Made by a program: the position numbers and the translations under genes. Shown piece after piece: positions 24,401-36,295 of a DNA stretch of 57,773 bases. The stretch comes from Syncephalis plumigaleata (lineage: Eukaryota > Zoopagomycota > Zoopagomycetes > Zoopagales > Piptocephalidaceae): the NCBI GenBank assembly GCA_025201365.1, contig JAIXMF010000044.1, forward strand, positions 1 to 57,773. Reading direction: 5' to 3'. How positions within the stretch are numbered: the stretch's first letter is position 1; each line of letters begins with the position of its first letter. Under the pieces are notes generated by a model. That model saw only the letters and a list, made by a program, of their open reading frames with translations. It was not told the DNA's origin and did not search any database.

Positions 24401-25417
24401 GGAACATATGTGGATCGTGTGCCATACCGTAGTTAGCACATCCATTCATTACGATTGAAATGATAACTTACAACCTATTATACGCGAGTGTACGTGGATC
24501 ATATGCCGTATCGTAGTCAGTACATTCATTCATTGCAGTAAGAATGATAACTTACGTTCTATCATACAGGAACATATGCGGATTGTAGGACATATCGTGA
24601 TTAGTGTCTCGCTCGTCGTAATCAAAATAGTAACTTACGACCTATCATATGAAAAACATACAGAGCCATACGTCATATTATAATTAATGCGTTAGGTATT
24701 TTAATCAAAATGATTACTTACTTTCTATCATACAGAAACATAGGTGGATTGTGAGCCATATTATTATCATTAGTACATCTATACATTACGATCAGAACGA
24801 TAACTTACAGTCTATCATACAGAAACATACAGAAACATCTTAGTTAGTATTCATTCATTGTAGTCAAAATGATAACTTACACCCTATCATACAAGAACGT
24901 ATATGAGTCGTGTGCCATATTAAAATTAGTACGCCATTTATTGCCATCAGAATGATAACTTACACACTGTGGTAAACAAGTGTATGGATTGTGTGACAAA
25001 CTGTAATTAGTATTTAGTTTATTACGATCAGAATGATAACTTACATCCCCTCGAGCTGGTAGTCACATATGATTTTGATTTATATTATCATTAGCATAGT
25101 GTCTGTTATGGTCAATAAACCAGCTTACTAATATGATCTAACAAATGAATATGTGGAATAATCGTTATACTATGGTTGGTGCATCAATTGATAGGGTCAA
25201 CAGGATAACTTACAGCGTCCAGCTAACAAATTGATAGGTAGAATAAACATTATAATGTGATTGGAGGATCGAACAATAGGCTACGATTAGTACATCAATT
25301 CAGTGGGTCATGGCCAGGTATACCACGACGGACTAAGGCGGGATTACCTTCAACGGCGACCAGACTGGTGAGAGCGACAACGGCGACGGCAATAGCGATA
25401 ATGGCAGAGAACTTCAT
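21439..25417 (-). CDS. Micro-exon gene A: secreted 87-aa protein from 48 exons, 43 of them one codon long
   Basis: Unknown family. Exon 1 (25324-25417) encodes a signal peptide (MKFSAIIAIAVAVVALTSLV) and ends in LVRR, a Kex2-like dibasic site. Exons of 9, 9 and 11 nt follow (25214-25222, 25129-25137, 25045-25055); leftover phase 1+9+9+11 returns exactly to frame. Next come 43 exons of exactly 3 nt, each AG|NNN|GT, and a last exon (21436-21450) giving Gly-Arg-His and TAA. The 264 coding bases are spread over 3,979 bp. The mature part is about 56 residues, with cysteines encoded at 24964, 24225, 24140 and 23238 (the middle two adjacent), then a helical Ala/Glu/Lys-rich end. One donor is GCAAGT (exon 22421); two are GTAGGT and GTATGT. 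Without the first splice the frame stops after 40 residues. This looks like a secreted effector-type peptide. Expression is not proven. Confidence 0.85.
21451..25044 (-). repeat. Tandem array of 44 related ~80-nt introns (83-bp period)
   Basis: On the minus strand each unit runs GTAAGT(T), about 30-35 nt, a branch point close to TACTAAT, a block like ATGGCACACGATCCACATAT, then TTCTTGTATGATAG, then a three-base exon. Intron lengths are 59-84 nt and mostly 78-82, with 80 the commonest. The shared 3' half shows that the introns are copies of one ancestor rather than independent gains. Single-base changes and a few short deletions (the 59-nt unit at 22757-22815) separate them. Confidence 0.88.
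21517..24966 (-). other. Coordinates of the 43 single-codon exons of gene A
   Basis: The lowest coordinate of each 3-nt exon, in transcript order (each spans that base to +2), is: 24964, 24881, 24809, 24722, 24639, 24556, 24472, 24388, 24306, 24225, 24140, 24056, 23973, 23890, 23807, 23724, 23642, 23560, 23487, 23404, 23321, 23238, 23153, 23066, 22984, 22901, 22816, 22754, 22671, 22588, 22504, 22421, 22338, 22255, 22172, 22089, 22005, 21924, 21839, 21756, 21675, 21600, 21517. None of the 43 codons is a stop. Confidence 0.85.
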
Positions 25418-25461
25418 GTTGATATTGGCCTGGTGGAATGGATAGCTCAGCTGACTAGAAC

Positions 25462-25492
25462 GAGAGTAGAGAGAGTAGAGAGAGTAGAGAGA
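25462..25492. repeat. 9-bp tandem repeat in the leader of gene A
   Basis: A unit of GAGAGTAGA repeats a little over three times, within the likely 5' UTR of gene A. Read as protein it gives a Ser-Leu-Tyr repeat, but this is upstream of the likely start and not expected to be translated. Confidence 0.7.
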
Positions 25493-25533
25493 ATATGAGG
25501 ATGGCAAGCTGAGTGTCTATCAACAGCATCTTA

Positions 25534-25539
25534 TTTATA
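25534..25539 (-). promoter_or_regulatory. TATA box of micro-exon gene A
   Basis: Minus-strand TATAAA (context CTATAAATAAG) lies about 117 nt upstream of the start codon at 25417. The position is much like the TATA boxes of the two small secreted paralogues, which suggests a similar class of strong promoter. Confidence 0.5.
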
Positions 25540-26942
25540 GCCGAGATGATGCTAAATATTTAGGTGGAAAGCATGATGATGGCTATTGTGGCGTCATTCA
25601 TTATACACGCGAGTAATTGCTCTAAGCATCTACTCCATATGCCGACATGCTGTAACGCTGCATTACACATTTTATTACATTGTTTTAGCTCTAAAAGGCC
25701 CTCCCTCCTTCTTTCCTTCATCCGGGATATTTTTCACAGGATCTTGTAATCTAATCCTATGTAGCTATCCATTATTTCCTCCATACTCGCCACTTCCATT
25801 TCTTTTTTACCTGCTAGTTCCTGGGAGAAACATTTGCATTGGGATTACATTGGTGGTGATGATGTGGTAGGGGAAACTGCTGCTCAAAAGTAGCAGGACT
25901 GGTATTCGGATAAACCAGTTTTGTAAGAAGAAAACCGGAAGGTCCCAGCACCATGGCTTTTGTCCATACGTTTTGCCAACCACATATGAGGGAACTGTAT
26001 GACCATTTGCTGGTCGAGGGTTAAGCAGCCAACCTCAGTTCGAGTAGAACAGGTCAGTTCAACAGAGCGTGTTACAGCCATTCCATTTTCGAATAGAAGC
26101 CTGTGCTAAATCATTAGAATAGCCAATCATTTAACGAGGAATGAAGTAACCGTCATTTGCGATACAATGGCACAAATACAAGCATACAACAATGCACGAG
26201 TATTTCATGATGTCCTTTGCTTTCAATGTGGTCGGATCGTTCAGTCCAATGTAAGCAAGCTGAGGAATATGAGCATTTGCCGAAGGAGGGAGTGCTTACT
26301 TGCTTGGAATTATCGAATGCAACTATCATTAGCCTGGGAACTGACGTAGCTCGTTTACATCCACCTATTTGTTCGACATCATTCTTTCTGTCCAGTAAAA
26401 GTACTCATTTCCATCTTCACTTGTTTTAACTCCTTAGTCGCACATTTCACCACCATTAGACATTATGCTATGCTCGGATTGTTATGCGTATTACATGCAT
26501 GTGTGGTGAGGATAGTCGGCTGTGCGATGAAGTCGATTAAGAAGTGGATAGGTAAGAATAGGAAGCATGTCTGCCTAGTTGGACAGTGATGGCAAATTAG
26601 GATGAGTAGCCGATATTGTGCTCATGTAGCATAGAAATACGTGCGAATTACGAACAATACACGATAGCTTTCAATAATAGAGCGTGCATGTCATTATTAT
26701 TCTGACTTGATTGTCACATCCATACAAATGTCATTCATTATCATGACATCTACATGACATGTTCATTTGTATGTCATCTATCATTGCTCATTCCATTGTC
26801 AATTGACATGATCGATACTGATTGCAATGCATCACGACATATCATCAAATGATCCCACAATCATATGGACATGAGCATACTTGATGCTATCTATAATGCG
26901 ATACGACATTCATTCAAGATGTTTAAACTAGTATACAATACC
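25540..26942. other. Intergenic, no supported gene
   Basis: Short frames exist (plus 25564-25870 and 26167-26429; minus 25884-26081), but none shows a domain, signal peptide or splicing context. At 26700-26800 the motif ATGACAT/ATGTCAT recurs, and the arms CATACAAATG (about 26723) and CATTTGTATG (about 26764) form an inverted repeat with a ~30-nt loop. Confidence 0.4.
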
Positions 26943-27092
26943 AAATGCATCTATGTTTTGACATTAGGCTCTAGTCACTAGTATTAATAATCTAAAGCAA
27001 CTGTTTATTTGATATTCTATTGTAACTAGCAGGATCAACCAACTAATTGATACGAGTATAAGATGTTGAAGTAACAAACTAGGTATCAAACA

Positions 27093-27794
27093 CTAGTTTA
27101 GTATGCTATTTATCCGCGATTCAACCAATTTCGTCAGTACTACAGTATTCCTGACTGGGCCACTACTACGTAAGAAATTCACCATTGTTTCTATGGCTTT
27201 ATCCTTGGGTGACATTGAGTCTTGCCCGCTTCCTTGTTGTGTAAGTTTACCATTACCCAAAACCTTAAACATCAAATTCCCACTAGCATCGAAGCATAGA
27301 TCTATTTGATATTGATGTTAGTATTAGTTGGTGTGGCTTGCATCGTACTTACTATCTTGGTCAGGGTAAACTAGTAAGTTGTTCATATGCGCATACTCCA
27401 ATCCTAAATGACATTGTTAATATGGCATGGCTGTATTTACTATTTGATACTTACCTGCAAGTAATTGCGACATTAAAATATTGCATAAATTTGCTAGTTT
27501 TCTATTATCTATCACAGCAAATATGTTATCTACTCCATCCTCATATGTACCCACACATTCTGCCTTAGTTATTGCACAATAGTCCGGTCGCTTGCTGCCA
27601 GCTGGCGAGTTCTTTGGCATAAATTGTGTATTCCCACAAAGAATATAGCCGAGAGTGTTACGTCTGCTTAGTGTATGTCCTTGACGAGCACTTGGTAAGG
27701 AACTGCCCGTTGTCGTAATGGCTGCATTGGTGGTCGATGCTAGTAGAAGCATAGTAGTTGCGATAACGCCGGTCAAGCCTAGATTGAAGCGCAT
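27093..27794 (-). CDS. Small secreted protein, paralogue 2 (199 aa)
   Basis: Unknown function. Exons 27455-27794, 27353-27403 and 27093-27301 join to 600 nt. The signal peptide differs from paralogue 1 at one residue (Ile to Thr). The following SARQGHTLSRRNTLGYILC remains similar, and then the sequence departs until the LCF, LMF.V.G.GKL and ESRINSILN stretches of exon 3. The cysteine spacing at the start is similar (C in LCGNT, then YC and EC), with one extra cysteine (LCN). Equal exon 2 and 3 lengths show common descent. Both copies have intact frames and splice sites, so neither is an obvious pseudogene. Confidence 0.8.
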
Positions 27795-27899
27795 GATGAA
27801 CTATGTGTTCCGATATATTCGTAGTGAGCTATAAGACGAGTGTATAGAAAGTGTAGTAATATGGTTATCCATCTTTGCATCACAAATAAATGGTGCCCA

Positions 27900-27905
27900 T
27901 TTATA
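27900..27905 (-). promoter_or_regulatory. TATA box of secreted paralogue 2
   Basis: Minus-strand TATAAA about 106 nt upstream of the start at 27794, the counterpart of 17654-17659. The (AGCAGT)n tract upstream is shorter here (27917-27942) than in copy 1. Confidence 0.5.
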
Positions 27906-28616
27906 GGCGTAGGAATAGCAGTGGCAGTAGCAGTAGCAGTAGTTGACCAGTCGGGTATGCATTGTAAATGAGCCATTTGAACTGTAAGGTATTTGTCTTT
28001 TTTACATTTATGTCACTGCACCATTATGGTTCTTTTCTATTTATTGCATTGATAAGGCAATAGCAGTTGTTGTGATTGGATCGTGTAGTGAATATTACTC
28101 GTTTGTTGGATAGAATGGCGAGAATTCATGACAGACATTGTATTAGTTCCAGATGGCATTACCTCCTTGATCAAGCACGAGGACAGATCATATAACTGGT
28201 CAGGTTATTAGCCATCTAATTTGGTTCTGGTTCAGCTTGCCAAAGATTCGGAATAACTACAAATGCGCAATTATACCCGACGAGGAGATGTCATGGAACG
28301 TGGTGATATACTCGACAAAGATTGATGTCATTTGTCTATTCAGTAATACGTGTAGCCGTGAACTATATGGATGGTCATTATTGCTACAAGCACCTATCGA
28401 CATGATTGATGATACTCGATAGTGATATCGCTCATATTACTGCTCCATTGTTAATCATATTGACTGGATTGCCATATACATATTGATTTGGACTAGCGGT
28501 GTCAACTATGGAACACGGCATTCTATTGCTCATCTACGCATGTTTCGGCACAAGTACTCGTTTGCCATAGCAGTACATACTCGGATGCATTAAACTGACA
28601 CCGCCATTATGTATCT

Positions 28617-30644
28617 ATTCTGTACCATTACCAATAATCTATCAAAATGGTAATGGTGAGTACCTTTAAAACTAAAGCATGCATTTGCGATACCGAAACA
28701 TGATTTTACAATACTATTAGTGGAAATGGACATGCAATCAGTGTAAACATGCATTGTGGACATGCACATCAATATGGTAATTTTTCGCATTCGTCAGAAT
28801 GACAAGTGTCTGATCATAGACTGGCATTACTATGCAATGCACGTAAGAATGATCTTCTTATTGATGATATCCGAGCATAACTCGAGTGTAGACGAGTTAA
28901 ACTCGGTACTAATACATACATTATTCCTGCATCATCATCATCATCATCATCATCATGATCGTCTATACTTGAGCCATTCAATGTGTCTATTCATAGACCT
29001 TTTATTATTTGTAATGGAGATGAATGAATGAAATGCAAGCCATATGACGATAATGTCGGTGTTGAATATTCCATTTAAACACCGTCTACTTAATTGGGAT
29101 ATTTAGTATGCTTATATTTGCCCTTTAATGTAACTCCACTTCGGTGATTCGGTGATTCCCAACGGATTCGATGGTAATCGGACAGGGTCTACATTCCATT
29201 TCAAATATTGATCATCTGTGAACAGCATAGTTCAGCGTCTAACAACAATGCCATGCTCAAAACAAGTGGACATGAGCATGTTGCTTGCCTTGTTCAACGC
29301 CACGCGCTCATCCTCCTGCCTATATCAGCATTATTTGACTAGTTGTTACTTGTAAAGAAAACTGTCATACTATTGCTATCATCACCTTGGCGCACAAGTT
29401 TCTAAATCACAACGTTTGTACCTGTCCTTTTATCAACAGCAGAATGCATATACACTGCACATTTTTCTGTTTTACTCCGTTTAATCATTATTTACTTTTC
29501 CTTCTCACCTATTTCGAAGCGTCTAGAGTTTGTTTTCATCATAGTTTTATTTCGCATCAACTAGTAATTCTTACTATTAATTTTCTCGCTTTGAAACGTA
29601 GATCTTGTTCCCATATATTGCCACTACTCATTCTAATCGTGTCTACACGATAACTCATCCATAAATTTTATTTCGATATAGTAGTAGTAGTAGTAGTAGT
29701 AGGAGGCAAATTTAATCATCAACTCATTGACCATCGACATACATAGAAATACAATTCTGTGTGTGCGTGTGCCATTATTATACTAAAGAGAGAGCAAGAG
29801 AGAGCAAGAGAGAGCGTATGTGTGAGAGCAAATGAACGTCTAAATCAATCAATATTACTACCGCATTTGTCATTCTTGTTCACTTGACACTACACTTGTT
29901 TCTTTCTCCAACTCGTACACTACCACTACTCTCTTACTCCTACTACTACTTCTTCTTTTCCTTCTCTATCACTTCAGCTTCTTCTTCAACTTCCTATATA
30001 TCGCGTCACTATTACTAACAGCATAATTCGTCGTACTTCCCTGATCACGTCCGTTTATCGTTGTCATTTTCCTTTTAGTGTGCGCGTTCAACTAGCAATA
30101 GCCATTGTGTGCTATTTTACCACATCCAACTAGCGCAGGTATCCCCTCATCACAATAGCAGTAGTCAAAAAAGTAGCGTGTTGCCGGTGCAAGCACGTGT
30201 GTGTCGTTCTATGCTGCATCTGTTACATTGTTTACTCATCATTCCACCTGCATCATATCGGCTGGCATCCATCAGGTAATCTTTCATTACTAGTAAGTAT
30301 TCATACATACATACATACATACAAACAAACATACATACGTAATATACTAATAGCACATGCATATAGTCTAGTTAATTTTTTTGTTTTTATACCTTAAACT
30401 AGGAAAGGATTACACTAGTGAATTATTAGTCGCGACCAACTGAACCTATCTCCTAGTTATTTCGACTTTAATTATTGCTATTTCACTTGGACGTTACTAA
30501 ATAATAGTGTATTAGCAGCACTGTTCGAAACATACAAAAACATACAAAAACAACACTAATTACCTAAAGTAGCTAGTCCAGTCTATCCTTCTATTCAAGC
30601 TATATCTCATTCTACGACTATACACTTGAATATCGATATATTTC
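28617..30644. other. Intergenic and 5' leader of the Bem3-like gene
   Basis: No coding gene is supported. It holds several simple repeats: (ATC)n near 28931-28958, (GTA)n at about 29680-29703, an AGAGAGAGCA decamer repeat at about 29785-29815 and (CATA)n at about 30302-30330. A possible 5' UTR intron of the downstream gene runs from GTAAGT at 30293 to CTAG at 30402. The pyrimidine-rich stretch at 29900-30000 may be promoter. Confidence 0.45.
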
Positions 30645-33600
30645 ATGTCTCATTCACGATCGACATTGGCAGCCGGTGCCAGTAATACTGGCAATGTCAC
30701 CGACAATTCATCAGTGGTCTCGTCACAACCCGGTGTTGCTACTACGTTGTCGCCAGCCTTAATGCAACAAGTAATTGCCGAACGAGATGCATTACGCGAA
30801 CAAAATGATCAATTATGGAAGATTATTGAGAAGCAACGTAATATTATTCAGCAATTACAGTTGCGTAATGGCGAGTTACAAGAAGCGTTAAATAATCTAC
30901 AATTAAACGGTGAACACGATGCAACTACGAGTAACCAATTAGACGAAGTCGATAGCAAGAACAACAGTAACACTACCGTTACACAGAATAAATTAGTTAC
31001 AACACGTCGGCGTTCTGGTTCACTTGACACAGCATCTTCCACTAGTCGTAGTGTCGCCATTCCACCTATCTGCGATATTATAGCCGAGTCTGACGATTCC
31101 GAGCTGCGCCGGCCGCGGTCAGCATCGCCTTCTCCACTAACGCTAAACTCCTCGGCTGCAACGCACACCCCTCAACATCCAATTGTTACACCGGCAACAC
31201 CGCGTACACCCAAGAGCACAGGAAATGGACGTAAACAGCCACTTAAGGTGACTGTACCGGCGATGGGCAGTCTTCAAGGAGAGGCATTATCCTCGCCGTT
31301 TAGAGCCTCGCCTGAACATCCCGATAGGACTATTTTGTCACGAGCTTCAGGTGCCACTCGTAGTCCTATTTCACCATCGATGAGATCGCCAGCCCGTATG
31401 ATGGATGGCACATTGTCTCGACAAGGTAGCGGCACGGATCTGCGTCGTTATGGCTCATTAGAGACGGTACGTACGCAGAATCGACAAATGACGTCGCCAA
31501 CACCATCACCTCGTGGTCAGTCACCTCGTGGTCAGTCGCCACGTCTTCAACAGCGAGCATTGCCGCACTCGAGTAATACGCCATTGTCACCGTCCGCTAT
31601 GCGCCAACGCTCGTTGGAACAGCTACCGCGTAGTCGAGGCACTTCTCCACGCACAAGCGGACACTCGACCCCGCAGAGACAGGCGTCATTTGAACAGGCC
31701 AATCCGACCACTAGAGCAAACGGGCCTCTCTCCACTATGATGTCAGCGGATGGTAATAATGGCGGTATTAGTCAGCCATTACCATCTACGCTCTATTCGA
31801 CGTCAATCCAATCGCCTACACCTGTGGGAGTGCATCAGCGTACGGAGATAATGTCGCCGGTATCCACTTCATCACCGGTAACCGTAATGCCGATAGCAAC
31901 ATTATCGGACCAGTTGCCATGCAATGACAATAATGATCATAACGATGATGATGATCGTGATGATGATGATTATGCCGTGTCAAGTCCGGTGGATGAGGCT
32001 CCACCACCATTGGAACATCAACAGCAACCTTGGGATCAGCATGGTCGCTTAACAACGGCTAGTAGGAATAATGACATAGTAGTAATGTCTTCCGATCATC
32101 AACATCAGCAGCAGCAGCATAAGCATAAGCATCAACACCAGGAAATAGACGAGATTAATCGTATGAGTGTTATGGTACAACCGCCATCAAGTCCACAATT
32201 CTTCAAGAAAGAAAATCAACCCAGTGTTCCTGTACCGCCGCTGCACTTGACATCTGACATTGCTGTGAATCATTCTACAGGACAATCCAATTCTATTGTA
32301 CCAACCACAACAACAACTAAAGTAGATCCTGATTCCTATATGACTTCAGAGGGCACTACTGTCAAAGTTAATGAAAAAGAACCTTCCGCTAATCCACCCA
32401 CATACATTGAATCGGTGGCAGCACGTAGAATACGAAATACCGGTAGTTTCCGTCTAAGTCGAGCTGATATGCCGCCCACTATTCTACATCAGATTGACAG
32501 TATGGCGGAACAACTACAAGAGAGTGTACAGAAACATCGAGATCGCGATGGCACTACGACGAGTAGTATCGATCCATCTCTAATGGCCGACGTCGACTCG
32601 TCATCTATTCACTCGTGGCATGATGACATTGACACGTTGGCCCCGATCAATCTGGCCAATCAAAGATTGGAGGAGCGCGACTCGGTATTCACCACTAATG
32701 CTACCATTGATAGTATGGACGTCGAGGATAGCGAGGAAGGATTTGATAGTGATGGATTCGTGCAACACGAGAATGACCACATCACCGAGTCTACACGTCC
32801 GGAAAGTGTGTCCAGTCTACCGTTGAACGAGACATCGGGTCGTTCCGCGGTCATCTCACCGATTGCACGGGAACCCGCTAGTCCAGGTTTAGCCAAGGCG
32901 TCGTCGTTCTCCGGTATTAGCACCAATAACAGCAATAATGGCAGCATACTAATGAACGCTGGAGCACCAATCCCACGCGGACCAGTACTTCATAAGCCGA
33001 TTGAACCGCTGACCAGCATTAAAGGTGTCGCGGCATTTGTCGTTTCCTCGGGCTTCGCGATCAACGATAAGGGTCGCGAGGTGTCTATGTTTGTACTCGC
33101 TGTCACTCGAATTGATCCCGCCGAGAATAATGGCGAGATTCAAGAGTTATGGAGGGTAGAGAAGGAATACGTGCAATTTGTTAAATTGGACACACTGGTA
33201 AGCAATGATAACAACAGTAATAATAACAATAATAATAATGCAGGATATTTACTGTATTGTAATGTCAATAGATTAAGCATAAGCAACCGCGTAAAATACT
33301 TAATGCCATTGGGAAACTACCAGAAAAGAGTCTATTTACAGGTCATGCTCCACATAAAGTGGATCAACGCAAGGTAATTATTCGAAATAGCAATGGATTA
33401 GCATATTGATGTTTATTTTGCTATCATTATTATTACTATTATTACTATTAGGTGGCATTGGAAATGTATCTACAAGGAGCTTTATCGAGTAATACATCAG
33501 CTGTTGATGCATTATGTACATTCCTGTCGACAAATGTCAAGTATCCAGATAAAGGAATCACCGTAAGTGAACTTCTCCATTATTATTATTAGTGAATTAA

Positions 33601-33735
33601 AATAATCTATTTTATTTAGCCCGAGGGTTATAAGGAGGGCTACCTTACCAAGCGTGGCAAGAATTTTGGTGGTTGGAAAAAGCGATACTTTATGCTACGT
33701 AGTCCGGTACTTGAATATTATGAAAGTGTAAGTTG

Positions 33736-33773
<38 letters not shown>

Positions 33774-36260
33774 GTTACTAGTTTGTAATTAATTACTAAA
33801 CATTTATTGAATTATTAGCGAGAAGGTCAACGACTGGGTACGATTCCCTTGCGTCATTGTCAAGTAATGAAGCAACAAGTGCGTCAGCGTGATCATGATG
33901 AAAAAGCCTATCGTCATGCCTTTATGATTATCGAGGCAAAGAAGAATAGCAATGTGACTAGACACGTATTCTGTGCCGAGGACGATGAAGAGCGTGACTC
34001 ATGGGTGTACTGCTTGTCACGCTACACTGGTCAACAACAGGCACACGATGACTCTATCGATTCATTTGCATCAGGATCGACAGGAACAGAAGACGCGTCG
34101 AATCCATCGCTTGGACGTGGTAAACTACGTAAAATGAGCAAGAATGAGCATACCACTAGTAATAATAGCAATGGTAGCAATGGCAATCATAAAGGTGGCA
34201 ATCATGGAACACATAGTGCATCTTCTAGTTTATCGGATAGTGCTGCATTTGCAGAGCCTAAATCAGTATGTAAACAGACGAATCAACCATTGTCAGCGGT
34301 AGATGAAGATGTAGAACAATCGACATCACGTCAACATATGGGTATGCCTAACAATGATTATCAACATCATTTGCATCAACATCAACATCATCATCTGCAT
34401 CATGGAGGGTCATCTGCACCTGCACCGGTCAACTATGCTAATGCAGAACACCACGCTACTTCATCGGCACAACAGCAGCAGGGAGCACAAGCACCGCCTA
34501 ATGGTCAGCATATCAATCGAGTGGCAACGCATAATACGATGCCTGGCAGCATGGATATGGATGTGCCCCATAATAGTAATAGCGGCAATGCCAACAATAC
34601 ATCACCATCCAGACCTGGTGTCGCGGCATCGGGACGTGAGATAGATCGTCGTGAGCAATCCTCGCCACCGGTGGATATCAAGTCGACTTTCACATCAAGT
34701 GATCGTTCTACAACTGCTCATGCTCAACCATCTCAAGTGTCAACGCTGCAACAAACTAATAGTAATAGGAAGGATGCGGTACCGACATCAACGCAGAAAA
34801 AGAAAGGATTCTGGGGTCGTATGTTCACTGGTGGTGGTAAGTAGTGATGAGTTATCGAACACGAAGGATATAAACTAATGATCATACTTATAGAATCAGG
34901 TCGACGTCTCACGCATCAACCGGTATTCGGTGTACCATTGGAGAAAGCCATCGAGGTGTCTCGAGTCAAGGAGGGATTCGAGTGTCCAGCTGTAATTTAC
35001 CGTACTATTGAATATCTCGAAGCGAAACAAGGTATGTGTATATCTATCTATCTATCTATCTATCTATTTCATTCGACCATGTCTAATGATAATCATTACT
35101 TGTTTATTTATTTAGCCGAACATGAAGAGGGCATTTATCGATTATCGGGTAGTACGGCGGTTGTTCGACAACTAAGAGAGAAATTCGATAATTACAGTGA
35201 CTATAATATTGTGGGATCGAATGAATACTACGATGTTCATGCGGTAGCCGGTGTATTAAAGATGTACCTACGTGAACTACCGATTAATGTGTTGACCCGT
35301 GAACTACATCCGCAGTTTCTTAAAGTACTCGGTAAGTAATATACATACATATATACTTTATGTAAAGATGAGATATTAATACAAGTATTTGATTACTTTT
35401 TATTATAATACATTTATAGATAATGACGATCGACGTATCCGAGTGAATGAACTGGGTAAACTAGTGTCGCAATTACCATTGGCAAACTATACGCTACTAC
35501 GCACACTTATTGCTCATTTAATTCGTATTGTTCGCAAGAGCGATATTAACAAAATGACCATTAGAAATGTGGGTATTGTATTCTCGCCTACGCTTAACAT
35601 TCCCGCTGGTGTATTCGCGCTATTCATGGCACAATTCGATTATATATTCTTTGTTGACGCGGATGGTATGGCTAAACCACGTATGGTGGCAGAAGGTGAA
35701 GAACTCTTAGGAGAACGAGTTGAAGCCACGCGACATCGAGTGATACCACCTAGAGTGAATACAGATCGATTGAATCCTGCCAATAGCAATAATAGTAACA
35801 GTAATAATAGTAATGGCATGCCATCCCCACATACACCAACTACACCACGATCGATAGATACATTACAAAGTAGCAACAGTAACAGTAACAGTAACAGTAA
35901 CAGTGGACTACAAAGTACAAGTGCAACAAGTACACTACCAGTTAGTGCTTCTGGCCATTTAACTGTAATGGAGGAACGGTCATCATCCAATGGTCGATCA
36001 AAGCGTAATAGTCTCATTTATCAGAGTGTAGCTCCAGAACTAGTACAGTTAGAACAGCCATTGAATGGTAAGTGTATTATAACATAATAATAATCTAGTA
36101 CATCATGTAATTGTAGACATTAACCATACATTCATCATCATCATTATTAATACTTAGATGAGATTCCTGTGGTTAATGAGGGAACTGAACAGAATCGTAC
36201 ACATCCTATAAATGATACTACTACTGGTAGATCAATATCAGTTCATCAGCCTCATCAGCC

Positions 36261-36295
<35 letters not shown>

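Larger units (their letters stand above)
26943..28616. repeat. Segmental duplication, copy 2 (partner at 16700-18376)
   Basis: Same orientation as copy 1. The near-identical flanks enclose the diverged gene body at about 27122-27690. After 28616 the match breaks off, but a shared 18-base block (starting ATTTGTAATGGAG) is found again at 29007 here and at 18382 in copy 1, so about 390 bp (28617-29006) are extra in copy 2 or lost from copy 1. Confidence 0.9.

Noticed and set aside
21400-25060. CRISPR-like or satellite array, suggested by regular ~83-bp spacing
   Set aside because: The units carry a donor, branch point and acceptor in fixed order and enclose three-base segments that keep frame with a signal-peptide exon; there are no constant repeats with unique spacers.
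25295-25417. Stand-alone 40-residue secreted peptide from exon 1 of gene A read through
   Set aside because: A donor, branch point (TACTAAT) and acceptor follow, and splicing gives a longer frame that stays open through 47 more exons. It remains the fallback if the micro-exons are not used.
25564-26429. Short frames on both strands (25564-25870, 25884-26081, 26167-26429)
   Set aside because: No recognisable motif and no splice signals linking them into a larger gene; left as intergenic.
17997-28422. Conserved 61-codon plus-strand frame at 17997-18182 and 28237-28422
   Set aside because: It lies in the near-identical promoter flank of the duplication, so its conservation follows from recent duplication; the few differences seen mostly change amino acids, unlike a constrained gene.
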